Shown piece after piece: positions 8,564 to 17,171 of a DNA stretch of 64,000 nt. Both the position numbers and the translations under genes were made by a program. Location: assembly GCA_018062085.1 (NCBI GenBank), contig JAGOSY010000022.1, positions 22,966-86,965 on the forward strand, in the 5' to 3' direction. A model generated the notes under the pieces. That model searched no databases and was not told where the DNA came from. It saw only the letters and a program-made list of their open reading frames with translations. Every line of letters begins with the position of its first letter. The stretch's first letter is position 1. This DNA comes from a bacterium. GTDB lineage: Bacteria; Cyanobacteriota; Vampirovibrionia; Obscuribacterales; Obscuribacteraceae.

Positions 8564-9841
8564 CTAATTTTTGGTATAAGGTTTGATTAAGACAGCACCA
8601 GCCATGCCACCACCCACACAGAGTGAAGCAACGGCTAGTTTTCCGCCTTTGAGAGCCAGTTCCCAGGCCGCGGCAGCGATGATACGAGCACCAGTCATAC
8701 CCAGTGGGTGACTGAGTGAAATGCCGCCGCCATTGCTGTTTACTTTGTTCTGGTCAATGCCTAAGCACTTCATCACCGCTAGAACTTGGTGACTGAAAGC
8801 TTCGTTCAGTTCCCAGTAGTCAATTTGGTCGGCGGTCAGGCCGTTGGCAGCTAACAGTTCTCTCACTGCTTCGACCGGGCCTAAGCCCATAGAAACAGCA
8901 TCGCGACCGGTGAAGCAGAAGTCGACGATTTCGGCCAGTGGTTCGAGGCCAAGCGACTCAGCCATTTCGACTGTGCACATGATTAGGGCGCAGGCACCAT
9001 CTCCCATTCCCGAGGCGTTACCGGCTGTAATCAAGCCAGTTCCGCCAACGGCAGAGAGTTTGCTCAACGATTTTAGATCGGTGACACGAGGATGTTCGTC
9101 GGTGTCGAAGACGCCTAGCCCAGGGATGACCATTGGGTCGATTTCGTGAGCAAGACGACCGGAGGCTATTGCTGCCAGAGCATTAGCGTGAGAGCGAGCA
9201 GCGAATTGGTCAGCTTCTAGGCGACTGATGTCGACTAGGTTGGCCACTATCTGTGCCGTTTTCATCATATTCAGTTTGGCTGGGTCTTTGGCTAAATTGG
9301 CAGGGCCGAGGCCACTGTCAGCTAGACCAAAGACGGGCAGTGGACCAAATACTTTGAAGAGTTTGCGCAATGCTTTAGGCGATCTTTGGGTCAGCCACTT
9401 GTTGAGGCCGGTATAGCGTTTTGCGCCATTGACCATTAAGTGTGCGGCCGACATGGTCTCAACGCCTACCGCCGCTCCAAGCTCGATGCGACCGCTAGCG
9501 ATTTCAGAGTAAATCTGAAAGGCAGCGTTCATACCGCTGGCACACTGTTGATGCACTGTGTAACAGTTGATGCTTTCTGGCAAGCCTGCGTTTTGTAGCG
9601 CTACACGAGCAGTGTTTGGCTCATAATAGTTTTGCACAGCATGGCCAAAGACAATCTGGTCTATTTGACTGAGATTAGTAATACCGGCTTTGCGTATTGC
9701 ACATCTGAGCACATGAGCGCCCATTTCAGCAGGGCTGTGTCGGCGCAGTGCACCACCCATTTTGCCAATCGCTGTGCGACTGGTGGCAACCAGAACTACT
9801 TTTAATTTGCGTTTGGTTGCTTCGTTCTTGTTTGAAGACAT
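8564..9841 (-). CDS. fadI: Acetyl-CoA acyltransferase (thiolase), FadI/FadA type
   Basis: 425 residues with the complete thiolase triad: nucleophile C100 in VHQQCASGMNA, the His of GGGISLSHPLGMTGAR, and the C-terminal Cys of ASLCVGGGMAGA. The NEAF motif is also present. The enzyme cleaves 3-ketoacyl-CoA to acetyl-CoA and a shortened acyl-CoA, the last step of beta-oxidation. The slightly long chain fits the FadI branch better than FadA. It sits between the acyl-CoA dehydrogenase gene and fadJ; a 10-bp stem hairpin lies in the gap to the dehydrogenase gene. Confidence 0.93.
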   Translation of the reverse strand: MSSNKNEATKRKLKVVLVATSRTAIGKMGGALRRHSPAEMGAHVLRCAIRKAGITNLSQIDQIVFGHAVQNYYEPNTARVALQNAGLPESINCYTVHQQCASGMNAAFQIYSEIASGRIELGAAVGVETMSAAHLMVNGAKRYTGLNKWLTQRSPKALRKLFKVFGPLPVFGLADSGLGPANLAKDPAKLNMMKTAQIVANLVDISRLEADQFAARSHANALAAIASGRLAHEIDPMVIPGLGVFDTDEHPRVTDLKSLSKLSAVGGTGLITAGNASGMGDGACALIMCTVEMAESLGLEPLAEIVDFCFTGRDAVSMGLGPVEAVRELLAANGLTADQIDYWELNEAFSHQVLAVMKCLGIDQNKVNSNGGGISLSHPLGMTGARIIAAAAWELALKGGKLAVASLCVGGGMAGAVLIKPYTKN

Positions 9842-9890
9842 GATGATTCTCCTGGTGAGTGAAAGTAAGAGTGATTTTTGGCCAGAGAAA

Positions 9891-9921
9891 TAGCAGGCGA
9901 ATTGTTGCCAATCGCCTGCTA
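9891..9921 (-). terminator. Intergenic hairpin between acyl-CoA dehydrogenase and thiolase genes
   Basis: Perfect 10-bp stem TAGCAGGCGA / TCGCCTGCTA with an 11-nt loop. On the minus strand it is followed by TTTCTCT, a weak T tract. It may attenuate or set a processing or stability boundary within the operon instead of ending it. Confidence 0.45.
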
Positions 9922-9942
9922 CGGTGTGGAAGAAAGACTTAG

Positions 9943-11958
9943 CTATTTGTAGGGCTGTTGAATTTCGCCAGCAGGAACACCATCTAATTGATGAAACTTT
10001 CCGGCCAGTAAATAGGTCGCTACTTCATCAACAGCTCTTTCGTACTGACTGGAAGTGTGCTTTTCACCGGCTAATTGGCAGCGCATTTCTAAGCAGAGCA
10101 AATTGAGGGCGGCCACTGTCGCGTGGTCACCGGCTTGGCTGGCTGAGCGAGAAGCGGCAATTGCGCAGAACATTGTGGTAATGCTAGCCACCGGTTCAAA
10201 GATGCCCTCTAGCATGGTCAACTGTTTGTCACCCAATCTTTCTTGGTATTTCAAAACGTTGAAAATGAACTGCTTGCGCCATTTAAACCAGGCTTTGTCA
10301 GCAAATTGACGGTGGGCTTCGAAGCGGCTATCCAATCCTTCAAAGGCAAATTTATCACTGGCCTTAGGTGTGGAGCGGATTTGCTTCAAGTATTTTGTCA
10401 TTTTCATTGCTGCTGATAGTATTGGCTTGCGGTTTTTAACCAGTTTGCCTGTGTTGGCCAGCAAGTAAGCGCAAGTTTGAGTGAAATACTTGGCGTTGAA
10501 CAACAGTTTGTTTGTGTCAATACCGGCGTTTTTAAGTTCTTGCATCACTGGGCCTAAGTACGGTTCGCCAAAGGCTTTGATTAGTGACTTGACGCAGGCC
10601 ATGCCCAACATGGGGTTAGGGCCTTCGTAAACGGATGTCACCAAGTCGTCAGCTAAATTGTCGCCGATGGTGCTGCCGTGCAAAGTGAAGCGACCACCGA
10701 TGGTAAACAGCCCAAGCTCAGTTGAAACTTGACGCAGCCAATCTGTCGCTTTGGTCTTAGCAATCATTGAGCTGACATCGCCTTGATAGCCAGCGTCAAT
10801 CAAACTGGATGACCAGTCGACCAAGGCGTCGGCACCGGCGATGTAGGCGGCTTGCAGAGCGAGGTTGTAGCGGATGTATTGACGATCTTTTAGGAGAACG
10901 CCGAAAGTATCGCGGTAGTTTACCCACTGTACGCACATGGCCAAGATTCTGCGCATTCTTGCTGCACCAGTGGTGGCCACAGCGAATCTGCCTTCGTCTA
11001 AGTCGTGGAAGATGATGGCTAGGCCGTCTCCTTCTAACAAGTTAGCTTTGGGCACACGCAGGCCGTTGAACTTCAGGCCTTTGTTGTGAATATAGCGCAG
11101 AGCGTGGATGCCGTAGTTATTGATAGAGAACACATCGCTGTCTTCTTCTGGCAAGGTGGTGATAAGCACTCTTAGTTTGCCTTCAATCAGCAGTAACAGT
11201 GCAATTTCGTGGCCATACCAGGCATTTGAGATGAATAACTTCTCGCCGTAAACGACAATGTCATCACCATCGACAACGCCATGAGTGGCTGCTTTGGTGA
11301 TGTTGCAACCGACTGATGGTTCTGTGCCACCAAAGCCTGAACGCACATAACCAGCGGCTAGAGGGCGCAGTAAACGCTCTTTTTGCTCAGGGTTGCCTTT
11401 CCAGATTAACGGGCCTGCTGTGCCGATTAGACGCTCAATTGAGAGCAGGCCGCCAATTATTTCAGCGACTGTGGCACCCATTTTTGTCATGGTGCGACCT
11501 AAGAAGAACTTCGAAGCTCCTGTGCCACCGTATTCTTTAGGAATAGGTAAGCCCCAGTAGCCAGCTTCGGCTAGTTCGGCAATTAGTACCGGGTTGACTT
11601 TGCCGTCTTCCCCAAATACTGTACCAGCGTCTCTGTGTCTTTTTCCCACTTCGATGCTGGCCATTAGTGCAGCCGCAGCTTCTGAATCGGTTAGTTCAAC
11701 TTTGTTTGCTTGGCAAGCAAAGAGGCGCAGGTCAACACTTGGAGCCAATAGTGCTTGTTGCAGCACACCTGGTTTAGCGCGACCTTTGTCCGCTGCAATT
11801 TGAGCTTGATCAATAGTGACGACACTGCCGACTTCTTCTTTGCTCTTGCCAGCTTTTTCCATCGAGTCTTTGATTAGGTCGATGTCCCCAGCACTATTAG
11901 CGCTGACCACAGGGTTAGGAACCCCTGTGGGATTTAGATTTTTGTCTTTAGTAGACAT
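9943..11958 (-). CDS. Acyl-CoA dehydrogenase family protein
   Basis: 671 residues from MSTKDKNLNPTG; AAGGAAAAAAGCC before that ATG makes it a better start than the longer frame. FAD/acyl-CoA-binding features are clear: GGTEPSVGCNITKAAT, then GLRVPKANLLEGDG, and the catalytic Glu region VTSVYEGPNPMLG. It is longer than the classic 380-residue enzymes. An N-terminal extension and a C-terminal helical domain of about 170 residues resemble the VLCAD/ACAD9 or FadE layout. It would catalyse the first oxidation of beta-oxidation. First gene of the fad operon; a long imperfect hairpin (11990-12047) lies just upstream of it. Confidence 0.9.
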   Translation of the reverse strand: MSTKDKNLNPTGVPNPVVSANSAGDIDLIKDSMEKAGKSKEEVGSVVTIDQAQIAADKGRAKPGVLQQALLAPSVDLRLFACQANKVELTDSEAAAALMASIEVGKRHRDAGTVFGEDGKVNPVLIAELAEAGYWGLPIPKEYGGTGASKFFLGRTMTKMGATVAEIIGGLLSIERLIGTAGPLIWKGNPEQKERLLRPLAAGYVRSGFGGTEPSVGCNITKAATHGVVDGDDIVVYGEKLFISNAWYGHEIALLLLIEGKLRVLITTLPEEDSDVFSINNYGIHALRYIHNKGLKFNGLRVPKANLLEGDGLAIIFHDLDEGRFAVATTGAARMRRILAMCVQWVNYRDTFGVLLKDRQYIRYNLALQAAYIAGADALVDWSSSLIDAGYQGDVSSMIAKTKATDWLRQVSTELGLFTIGGRFTLHGSTIGDNLADDLVTSVYEGPNPMLGMACVKSLIKAFGEPYLGPVMQELKNAGIDTNKLLFNAKYFTQTCAYLLANTGKLVKNRKPILSAAMKMTKYLKQIRSTPKASDKFAFEGLDSRFEAHRQFADKAWFKWRKQFIFNVLKYQERLGDKQLTMLEGIFEPVASITTMFCAIAASRSASQAGDHATVAALNLLCLEMRCQLAGEKHTSSQYERAVDEVATYLLAGKFHQLDGVPAGEIQQPYK

Positions 11959-12056
11959 GGCTTTTTTCCTTTTAATTGATATTGATAAGCGCACTGAAGA
12001 AAGAGCAAAGAGTTGTCTAGACTTAAGACTCTGTCTTTCTTTGTGCGGACTAAGAC

Positions 12057-12530
12057 CTATTTGAGGTCTTCTATTTTTACTTTGAGCAAAACTGCAGCTT
12101 TGCCCGGGCCGTAAAAATTGTTGAGTCGTGCAGCTTCTTCAAACCCGCGAGCTGTATAAAAGCTTTGAGCCCCTTTGTCGTAGGCGCTGACGTGTAAGCG
12201 GATGAAAACTTTGCCTTGCGTGAGTAGAACTTTGGCAGCTTCTGCAATGAGCAAACTGCCAATTCCTAAGCCTCGGTGTGAGCCACGCACGGCTATGTAA
12301 CTTACATAGCCGCCCTCGGGTCTGAGTTTGTAAATGATGAAAGCGACTACGATACCATTGTGTTTTGCCGCAAGGGCATAATTGTCGTCTTCGGGACTGA
12401 GCTGTTGGTACCATTCATCTGTGAATGGCGCGCTCAGGCTTTGGTTGTTTATTTCAAGAATGCCTGCTTCGTCTTCGTTGGAAGGAGCAGCAATCTCTAA
12501 TGATATATTTGTTCGAAACTGATTGTTCAT
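12057..12530 (-). CDS. GNAT-family N-acetyltransferase, RimI-like
   Basis: 157 residues. The acetyl-CoA pyrophosphate loop RGLGIG (motif A, after YVSYIAVRGSH) and the C-terminal FYTARGFEEAARL motif are typical of GNAT enzymes that resemble RimI. The substrate, either a protein N-terminus or a small amine, is not evident. It lies 98 nt upstream of the acyl-CoA dehydrogenase gene. GGAGGAGCATGCT precedes the start. Confidence 0.85.
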   Translation of the reverse strand: MNNQFRTNISLEIAAPSNEDEAGILEINNQSLSAPFTDEWYQQLSPEDDNYALAAKHNGIVVAFIIYKLRPEGGYVSYIAVRGSHRGLGIGSLLIAEAAKVLLTQGKVFIRLHVSAYDKGAQSFYTARGFEEAARLNNFYGPGKAAVLLKVKIEDLK

Positions 12531-12555
12531 AGCATGCTCCTCCTTCTATTTGAAT

Positions 12556-12978
12556 TTAAACCATTGCTGGTACTGCTGCCATTAGGCCAATTGCTGTCAT
12601 AAACAAGGCAATAGGCAAGCTTGCAATTGCAGCCCAGCGTCCGCTTGTAACACTAATTAGCGATGGCATCAGTTTGCTGCTCATAACCAGGGCCGCTGTT
12701 GTTGCTACCATGTTAGTGGCTAATTCATTGATGGCATATTGCCCTGGGCTAGCAACTGCAATTTCTATGTTCAGTGGTATTCCAGCTATGCTCATGGCAA
12801 ACATTGTGGCAATGCCGAGAGCACAAATCAGCATCAATATGCTGAGAGAAGCAACCAGTGCTGGTGGCACCAGTGAGAGTGAGAATTCGCTAACCGTGAC
12901 GTTGCCTTTGGTAATTTTAGGAGCGATACATGTTAGCGACAGCCATACCAGGCCGATTGTTGCAATTAAAGTAGACAT
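12556..12978 (-). CDS. Membrane protein of unknown function, 140 residues
   Basis: Four hydrophobic segments cover most of the chain (about 1-18, 36-65, 85-105 and 115-138), with short polar loops and few charges. GAGGTTTTT before the ATG is a good ribosome binding site. No recognised family motif. It lies 25 nt upstream of the GNAT gene, so the two are probably co-transcribed. Confidence 0.55.
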   Translation of the reverse strand: MSTLIATIGLVWLSLTCIAPKITKGNVTVSEFSLSLVPPALVASLSILMLICALGIATMFAMSIAGIPLNIEIAVASPGQYAINELATNMVATTAALVMSSKLMPSLISVTSGRWAAIASLPIALFMTAIGLMAAVPAMV

Positions 12979-13033
12979 AAAAACCTCCAGCTAAATCAAA
13001 TGATTAGCTTTTAAAAAGGATGTTTGACCCAGG

Positions 13034-13531
13034 TTATGACAAGGGGCGTTTTCGGCCTTTGGGCCTGACAAGAAGAGTGTTTTCTGGACCCCATATTAGC
13101 GCTGGTGGCTCGTCGAAAAAGCGACGGTAAGATTGCAGCGTTTTCTGATACTGTCCATGAAACATTTGCTCTTCACTAGCCAGACCTGAGCCCGGATTGT
13201 GGTGAATCAAGCAACCTAGAATGCCGATACACATCTCATCCCAGTAGGAATGACTGTAGATGAGGTGCAAGTGCCAAACTTCGTCGGTGACAAAAGAGGG
13301 CGTTACTTTGTGACCGGCAAAGGCTGCTAAGAAAATGAAGCGTTTGTACTCTTCGATTGCTCGTGCTGTAAATTCGCTGGTCCAATCTTGCTCTTCTTCT
13401 AGGCGGTGTGAGAACGGATAGGGCGCATTTGGTTCGTCTAAAGAAAATTCCTGAAGACGTCTCCATATTGCCAGAGGATCGGTTTCTCTTTTTACCGGTT
13501 TCTGGAAATTCCAAAATTTGACTTTGAACAT
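13034..13531 (-). CDS. WHLH-motif protein (glycine-rich-domain-associated, DUF1399-like)
   Basis: 165 residues from MFKVKFWNF. A longer Ala-rich upstream extension is only another frame of the neighbouring Gly/Cys repeats. Residues 83-90 read DEVWHLHL, followed by IYSHSYWDEMC, then H110-H111. A DEVWHxH...YW..C pattern is what I recall for the conserved bacterial and plant domain often linked to glycine-rich tails (DUF1399/GRDP). The His/Cys cluster suggests metal binding, which is inference. The upstream neighbour, 22 nt away, carries exactly such a Cys/Gly-rich tail, which supports a functional pair. Confidence 0.6.
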   Translation of the reverse strand: MFKVKFWNFQKPVKRETDPLAIWRRLQEFSLDEPNAPYPFSHRLEEEQDWTSEFTARAIEEYKRFIFLAAFAGHKVTPSFVTDEVWHLHLIYSHSYWDEMCIGILGCLIHHNPGSGLASEEQMFHGQYQKTLQSYRRFFDEPPALIWGPENTLLVRPKGRKRPLS

Positions 13532-13553
13532 GATTGTCACACTAGTTAGGGCT

Positions 13554-14663
13554 TTAGCTGCCGCAACCACCGCCGCCGCCGCAACCACCGCCGCCGCTAC
13601 AACTACTGCCACCGCCACAGCTACTGCCGCTGCTGCAGCTAGTGCTACTGCTGCAACTAGTGCCGCCGCTAGGTGTGGTGGTAGAGTCACTGATGACAGC
13701 GGGGACAATTGTGGATGAATCACTGCTGCTATTGTCTGTGCTTTTGCGCGGCTCTTCAGGTTTCTTTCTCAGCTGTTCGGCTAAGATGAAACCACCAGCA
13801 GCAGCTGCTGAAGCTGTCAATACGTCATTGTTTGAAGCTGAATTGACGTTGCTGTCTTGGCTTCTGTTGCTTTTGTCTGTTCTCAAACGATTCTCGAACT
13901 CTGACCTTGATGAAGAACTCTTTCTATTGTTTCTGCTACAGAAGATGGCGAGGAAGGCGATGGCGACGAGAAGTATGGTTCCAAGGCCTACAAGTGCGAT
14001 TATGTTCATAGTTTGTACCGCCGTTTCGTTATTAGTTTCTGGACTGGTTGCGGGCTCAACCACAGGGCTAGTGTCAGGCTTAGCTTCTAGCTTAGATTCT
14101 GAATTAGCTTCTGTGGCTGCTGCTACCAGGGTGTTTATTTGTTCAGCTATAGCCAGCGGTACGCGTGCTGGGCTGGCGCTCAGGTACTGATTTTTTGCTG
14201 TGAAAACTGGGCCAGTTGGGTCATTCATCGTATCTCGATTGATACCAATGCCATTGAGGTAGCTACCAGCTCTGACGCCAACAGTAAGCAATGGCCCGTC
14301 GTTAGGCGCAGTCATTAGAATTATTAGTGCCCTCGATTCGTCGAAGCTTGGATCATTGTTCCAGCTCTTCCATAATCTGCGCACTAAGGCTGGACCTTTG
14401 TTTTCTTCACTTAATTTGCTGCTAGAGTTGCGGGTGACGATGACATAAATGTGTAGGTCATTGACGCTACCGATAGCTTTCAGCTCTTCGGCGTAACCGG
14501 ATGAATTGAAAAGGGTGACTTCTTCTGCTGGTAGAGTTGGCGCAAGATAGATAGACGTTCCTTCTTTGAAAGATGGTAGCCAGCTATCTTGGGCAAAAGA
14601 TGGTGCAGCTATTGCCAGAAATAATAGTGAAATTATCGCTATCGTGCACTTGCAGTGTTTCAT
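13554..14663 (-). CDS. TPM-like secreted/membrane protein with Cys-Gly-Ser-rich tail
   Basis: 369 residues. A signal peptide is present (residues 1-24, ending APSFAQ). The extracytoplasmic domain to about 190 has an LHIYVIVTRN strand and an ESRALIILMTA...LLTVGVRAG core like TPM-domain proteins. A transmembrane helix follows near 225-245 (NIIALVGLGTILLVAIAFLAIF), then a Ser/Arg-rich cytosolic part. The last 40 residues are almost only Ser, Gly and six regularly spaced Cys. Such tails occur in proteins of the 'near uncomplexed cysteine' type (TIGR04222 as I recall). TPM proteins act in photosystem repair or as phosphatases elsewhere; the role here is unknown. Confidence 0.6.
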   Translation of the reverse strand: MKHCKCTIAIISLLFLAIAAPSFAQDSWLPSFKEGTSIYLAPTLPAEEVTLFNSSGYAEELKAIGSVNDLHIYVIVTRNSSSKLSEENKGPALVRRLWKSWNNDPSFDESRALIILMTAPNDGPLLTVGVRAGSYLNGIGINRDTMNDPTGPVFTAKNQYLSASPARVPLAIAEQINTLVAAATEANSESKLEAKPDTSPVVEPATSPETNNETAVQTMNIIALVGLGTILLVAIAFLAIFCSRNNRKSSSSRSEFENRLRTDKSNRSQDSNVNSASNNDVLTASAAAAGGFILAEQLRKKPEEPRKSTDNSSSDSSTIVPAVISDSTTTPSGGTSCSSSTSCSSGSSCGGGSSCSGGGGCGGGGGCGS

Positions 14664-14700
14664 ATGTGTTCCGTGATTGTTTGTAGTTTCGGTGTGTTGA

Positions 14701-15039
14701 TTAGCCTTTGTTGGCTGGTTGTTTGGCGTGCTTCCAGGGTGTTGTCACCCAAGCGCATATGGCGGCGGCTGCTAATATCCAAAGCCAAAAACCGCCCGAT
14801 AAGAGTGCAAACCAAAGTAAAAGAGCGAGACAAAGCCAAAGGCTTAGGAAAGACCAGGCGCCAAGGCCTTGATAGCTTTCGACTCCAGCAGCTTTCCATC
14901 CGGTGTTTAGAATTAGCGTGAAAATTATCAGGCCAGCGGTAAACATAAGCACTGGGGTGGTACGGGAAGCAGCAAGCATCACTACAACAGACGTGCAAGC
15001 GGCCACTGCTAAAGTTAGGATAGTATTCTCTTTGTTCAT
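14701..15039 (-). CDS. Membrane protein, 112 residues
   Basis: Three or four hydrophobic segments (about 7-25, 30-45, 60-80 and 84-97), Trp-rich near the end (LLSGGFWLWILAAAAICAW), with a basic tail. Its ATG overlaps the stop of the upstream 116-residue gene (ATGA), so translation is coupled. No family recognised. A longer frame at 14660-15124 in another register is rejected because it is less membrane-consistent and lacks a ribosome binding site. Confidence 0.55.
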   Translation of the reverse strand: MNKENTILTLAVAACTSVVVMLAASRTTPVLMFTAGLIIFTLILNTGWKAAGVESYQGLGAWSFLSLWLCLALLLWFALLSGGFWLWILAAAAICAWVTTPWKHAKQPANKG

Positions 15040-15386
15040 GAGTAATCTCCATATTTAAAAGTGTTTCTATAAGCTGATTGCCAGTCAATGCGAATGTCGA
15101 GCAGCTCGTTTCTGCTGCCGACATGGTGTACTGTTTCGTCGGCGTAAGCGGTGATAGGGCGCAAGATGTATTGAATACTGACTTTGTCGCCGACCGCTAC
15201 TAGGGGCAGTTCAGTCAGGTTTATCCCTGAGAATGTAGTGATCTCAAAAGCGTTCTTAATGCCTTGGTCGAAGATCTTTAGCGCCAGGTGATAGCTGGTT
15301 GACTTGTCGAGTAGCGATCGAGCAATGGCTACTACAGTTCCATCGGCTTCTAGAATAGGGGATGTGCATTTCTGGTCTTTGTTCAT
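15036..15386 (-). CDS. Hypothetical protein, 116 residues
   Basis: A soluble, mainly beta protein with strands such as YHLALKIFDQGI and VAVGDKVSIQYIL. It may be a small barrel. TTAGGAGAATCT precedes the ATG, a strong ribosome binding site. It is translationally coupled to the 112-residue membrane protein downstream (4-nt overlap), so the pair probably acts together at the membrane. No known family recognised. Confidence 0.55.
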   Translation of the reverse strand: MNKDQKCTSPILEADGTVVAIARSLLDKSTSYHLALKIFDQGIKNAFEITTFSGINLTELPLVAVGDKVSIQYILRPITAYADETVHHVGSRNELLDIRIDWQSAYRNTFKYGDYS

Positions 15387-15489
15387 AGATTCTCCTAAAA
15401 CAGTAGGTCAGATATTTTTGTAATTAAGTTGCGCACCACCAAAGGGGTGCGCAACAAGAGTAGTGGCTGCTTTTAGCCAGTTTTAGACT

Positions 15490-15696
15490 CTAGTCGAAAA
15501 GCTTTACGATTTCTTCGGCGATATCGTAATTGAATAAGACGTATATGGCACCGAAAATAGCTAGTGGTGCCTGAATCATGAAGCAGATAACACCCAAGAT
15601 TGGATGTGCTAGAAATGCTCGCCAAAGGCCGACAAACCAGAAGTAGACGACGAGTAGAACGATAATGCAATACATTACTGTGACTGCGGTAAGCAT
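15490..15696 (-). CDS. Small membrane protein, 68 residues
   Basis: Almost entirely hydrophobic with two helices (about 3-25 and 32-55) and a short polar tail ending VKLFD. AGGAGGCAACT precedes the ATG. One of a run of tiny membrane genes between 14.7 and 17.5 kb. The 15-nt gap after the zinc-ribbon-like gene suggests co-transcription. Function unknown. Confidence 0.6.
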   Translation of the reverse strand: MLTAVTVMYCIIVLLVVYFWFVGLWRAFLAHPILGVICFMIQAPLAIFGAIYVLFNYDIAEEIVKLFD

Positions 15697-15711
15697 AGTT
15701 GCCTCCTTTGT

Positions 15712-15969
15712 TTAAATTTCTTGCAGCTGACAAGCAAAGGCAATGTCAGCGCTTCGTTGTTTGATGGTCGGACGATGAAAAACTTTTTCACGGTGGCACA
15801 GTTTGCAACGTGGGTTGCCGCAATCCATCGGGTGCCGTTTGCGAAAGTGACCAGGCGCACGCTCAAAGCTATGCACGATTTCACCTGTAGCCGATTGACT
15901 TCGCATGTTTTGCATCCACCAGCGATAGCGTTTCAGGGCAAGTTTTTTTTCTTGGGCGTATCGTTTCAT
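15712..15969 (-). CDS. Small basic protein with putative Cys-rich metal site
   Basis: 85 residues starting MKRYAQEKKL. Many Lys/Arg residues precede the motif DCGNPRCKLCHREK, with C50, C55, C58 and H59 as a likely zinc knuckle. I recall similar short proteins with RKRHPxDCGNPRCxxCH in many bacteria, of unknown role. Its basic character would fit nucleic-acid binding; that is inference. It lies between two membrane-protein genes with gaps of 15 and 17 nt. Confidence 0.55.
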   Translation of the reverse strand: MKRYAQEKKLALKRYRWWMQNMRSQSATGEIVHSFERAPGHFRKRHPMDCGNPRCKLCHREKVFHRPTIKQRSADIAFACQLQEI

Positions 15970-15986
15970 CTGTGTAGACCCTTTAG

Positions 15987-16355
15987 TTAGCCGACCTTGA
16001 CAGTGACGCGATTTGTCAGCAGCCAGTTGATGGCGAAGATGCAAAGGCCGCCGACTATGGCTGCCTCCCAATCGACTACAGTTATGTAGCTCGGAAACCA
16101 GGCTGCCATTAGTTGTAGTTGCAAAGCTGGAATGAGAAGCTGAAAGATCCAGATCAAGGCCATAGCAAACCCAAGAGTGGCGACAGTGAATAGTCCTAAA
16201 ATAATGGCAAGGCCCCAGCCAGCAAAGGCAAAAAGAAAGCCGCAGATTATGCCTTCAGGGATGAAGCTGCCGTGCATCTGTATGCCGGGCACAATGGCGG
16301 GGAAGACAAAGCTGAAGAGAACGGCTGAGATGAGTACGTGGGCAATGAATTTCAT
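15987..16355 (-). CDS. Small four-helix membrane protein, phage-holin-IV-like topology
   Basis: 122 residues from MKFIAHVLIS. Four hydrophobic helices cover nearly the whole chain. The middle part (ILGLFTVATLGFAMALIWIF) resembles the L-x-LGLF core of the 'phage holin family 4' membrane proteins. That resemblance is weak, and no phage genes are nearby. It is the probable downstream partner of the 249-residue unknown (37-nt gap). Confidence 0.45.
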   Translation of the reverse strand: MKFIAHVLISAVLFSFVFPAIVPGIQMHGSFIPEGIICGFLFAFAGWGLAIILGLFTVATLGFAMALIWIFQLLIPALQLQLMAAWFPSYITVVDWEAAIVGGLCIFAINWLLTNRVTVKVG

Positions 16356-16392
16356 GTTGTGATGCCTTACTTGTGTTGGTATTAGGGTTGAT

Positions 16393-17142
16393 TTAAGGGT
16401 TGGGGATGGCGCTAACGGTGACTGTGGCGCAGACATTATTTTCTTCGCCTAGTTCTTCGCTTAATTCATAGTGCAAGCCATTTTTAGCGACAGCGTATCC
16501 TCGTGTTGTTAGTTCGGTTGCTAGTGTGTCGTTGAGTCGTGTTGGTGAGAGAGAGAGGCTGTTGCTAGCTGGGTTTTTAGCAGTGCCGGTGTTGATGGTT
16601 ATGTTCGCCGCAATAGTTTCTGGTTCGTTGCCTGACAGTGAGACATTGGTAATTACATAACCAGCTCTTTTGCCTGAAGCTTTGACTAGCTCTTGTAAGT
16701 CTTCTGTGTTGAAGAAGACGCTTACAGGTGCTGGAAATGAAACTATACTCGACGAACTGAGCGGCATTGTTGGCCAGTTCTCCTCTTGCAGAGATACTTC
16801 GGAAGCAGCTAAGGCGCTTGCTCTAACTGTTGTAACGCCCTCTTCTTTGCTGTTGCTGAAGACCAGGCTATTCAAAGCCAGGGGAGAACCCTCATCACTT
16901 GCTGCTTGATAGATGCCTGCGGTGATTAGTTCGTCAGTCAAATTGACTGTAGTAGATTTCTTGTCAAACGAGTCTGAACCGGCACCTGGGCGCATAAACA
17001 TATAGCCAGAGACTTGACCTTGGTCGTCACAGTTGATACTGATGCACTCAAATCTGGCTTCGCCATTGCTCCATTTTTTTAGAGACAAGCTCAGCAAGCG
17101 AATAACATCGTCGCGGCTAAAGTTGTGTTGCAGTTGGAGCAT
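16393..17142 (-). CDS. Hypothetical protein, 249 residues, Ser/Thr-rich
   Basis: Starts MLQLQHNFSRDDV (ATG at 17142 with GGAGAAACT before it). A 110-residue extension of the frame upstream lacks a ribosome binding site and is rejected. It is acidic, with two similar halves: SLKKWSNGEARFECISINCD... and later VTNVSLSGNEPETIAANITIN..., each ending near a (T/S)ELxTRGY or ITAGIYQ-like element. An internal duplication is therefore possible but unproven. No signal peptide or membrane helix. Not recognised. Confidence 0.45.
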   Translation of the reverse strand: MLQLQHNFSRDDVIRLLSLSLKKWSNGEARFECISINCDDQGQVSGYMFMRPGAGSDSFDKKSTTVNLTDELITAGIYQAASDEGSPLALNSLVFSNSKEEGVTTVRASALAASEVSLQEENWPTMPLSSSSIVSFPAPVSVFFNTEDLQELVKASGKRAGYVITNVSLSGNEPETIAANITINTGTAKNPASNSLSLSPTRLNDTLATELTTRGYAVAKNGLHYELSEELGEENNVCATVTVSAIPNP

Positions 17143-17171
17143 AGTTTCTCCGTGGTTATTAAGCAAGTTGC

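Noticed and set aside
13532..13723. Ala/Val-rich N-terminal extension of the WHLH protein
   Set aside because: It is another frame of the Gly/Ser/Cys codon repeats at the end of the upstream gene; the ATG at 13531 is a sensible start.
14660..15124. 154-residue minus-strand frame over the small membrane gene
   Set aside because: It is another register of two coupled genes with better starts and membrane-consistent sequence.
15987..16355. Prophage holin
   Set aside because: The resemblance is only topological and no other phage gene lies nearby.
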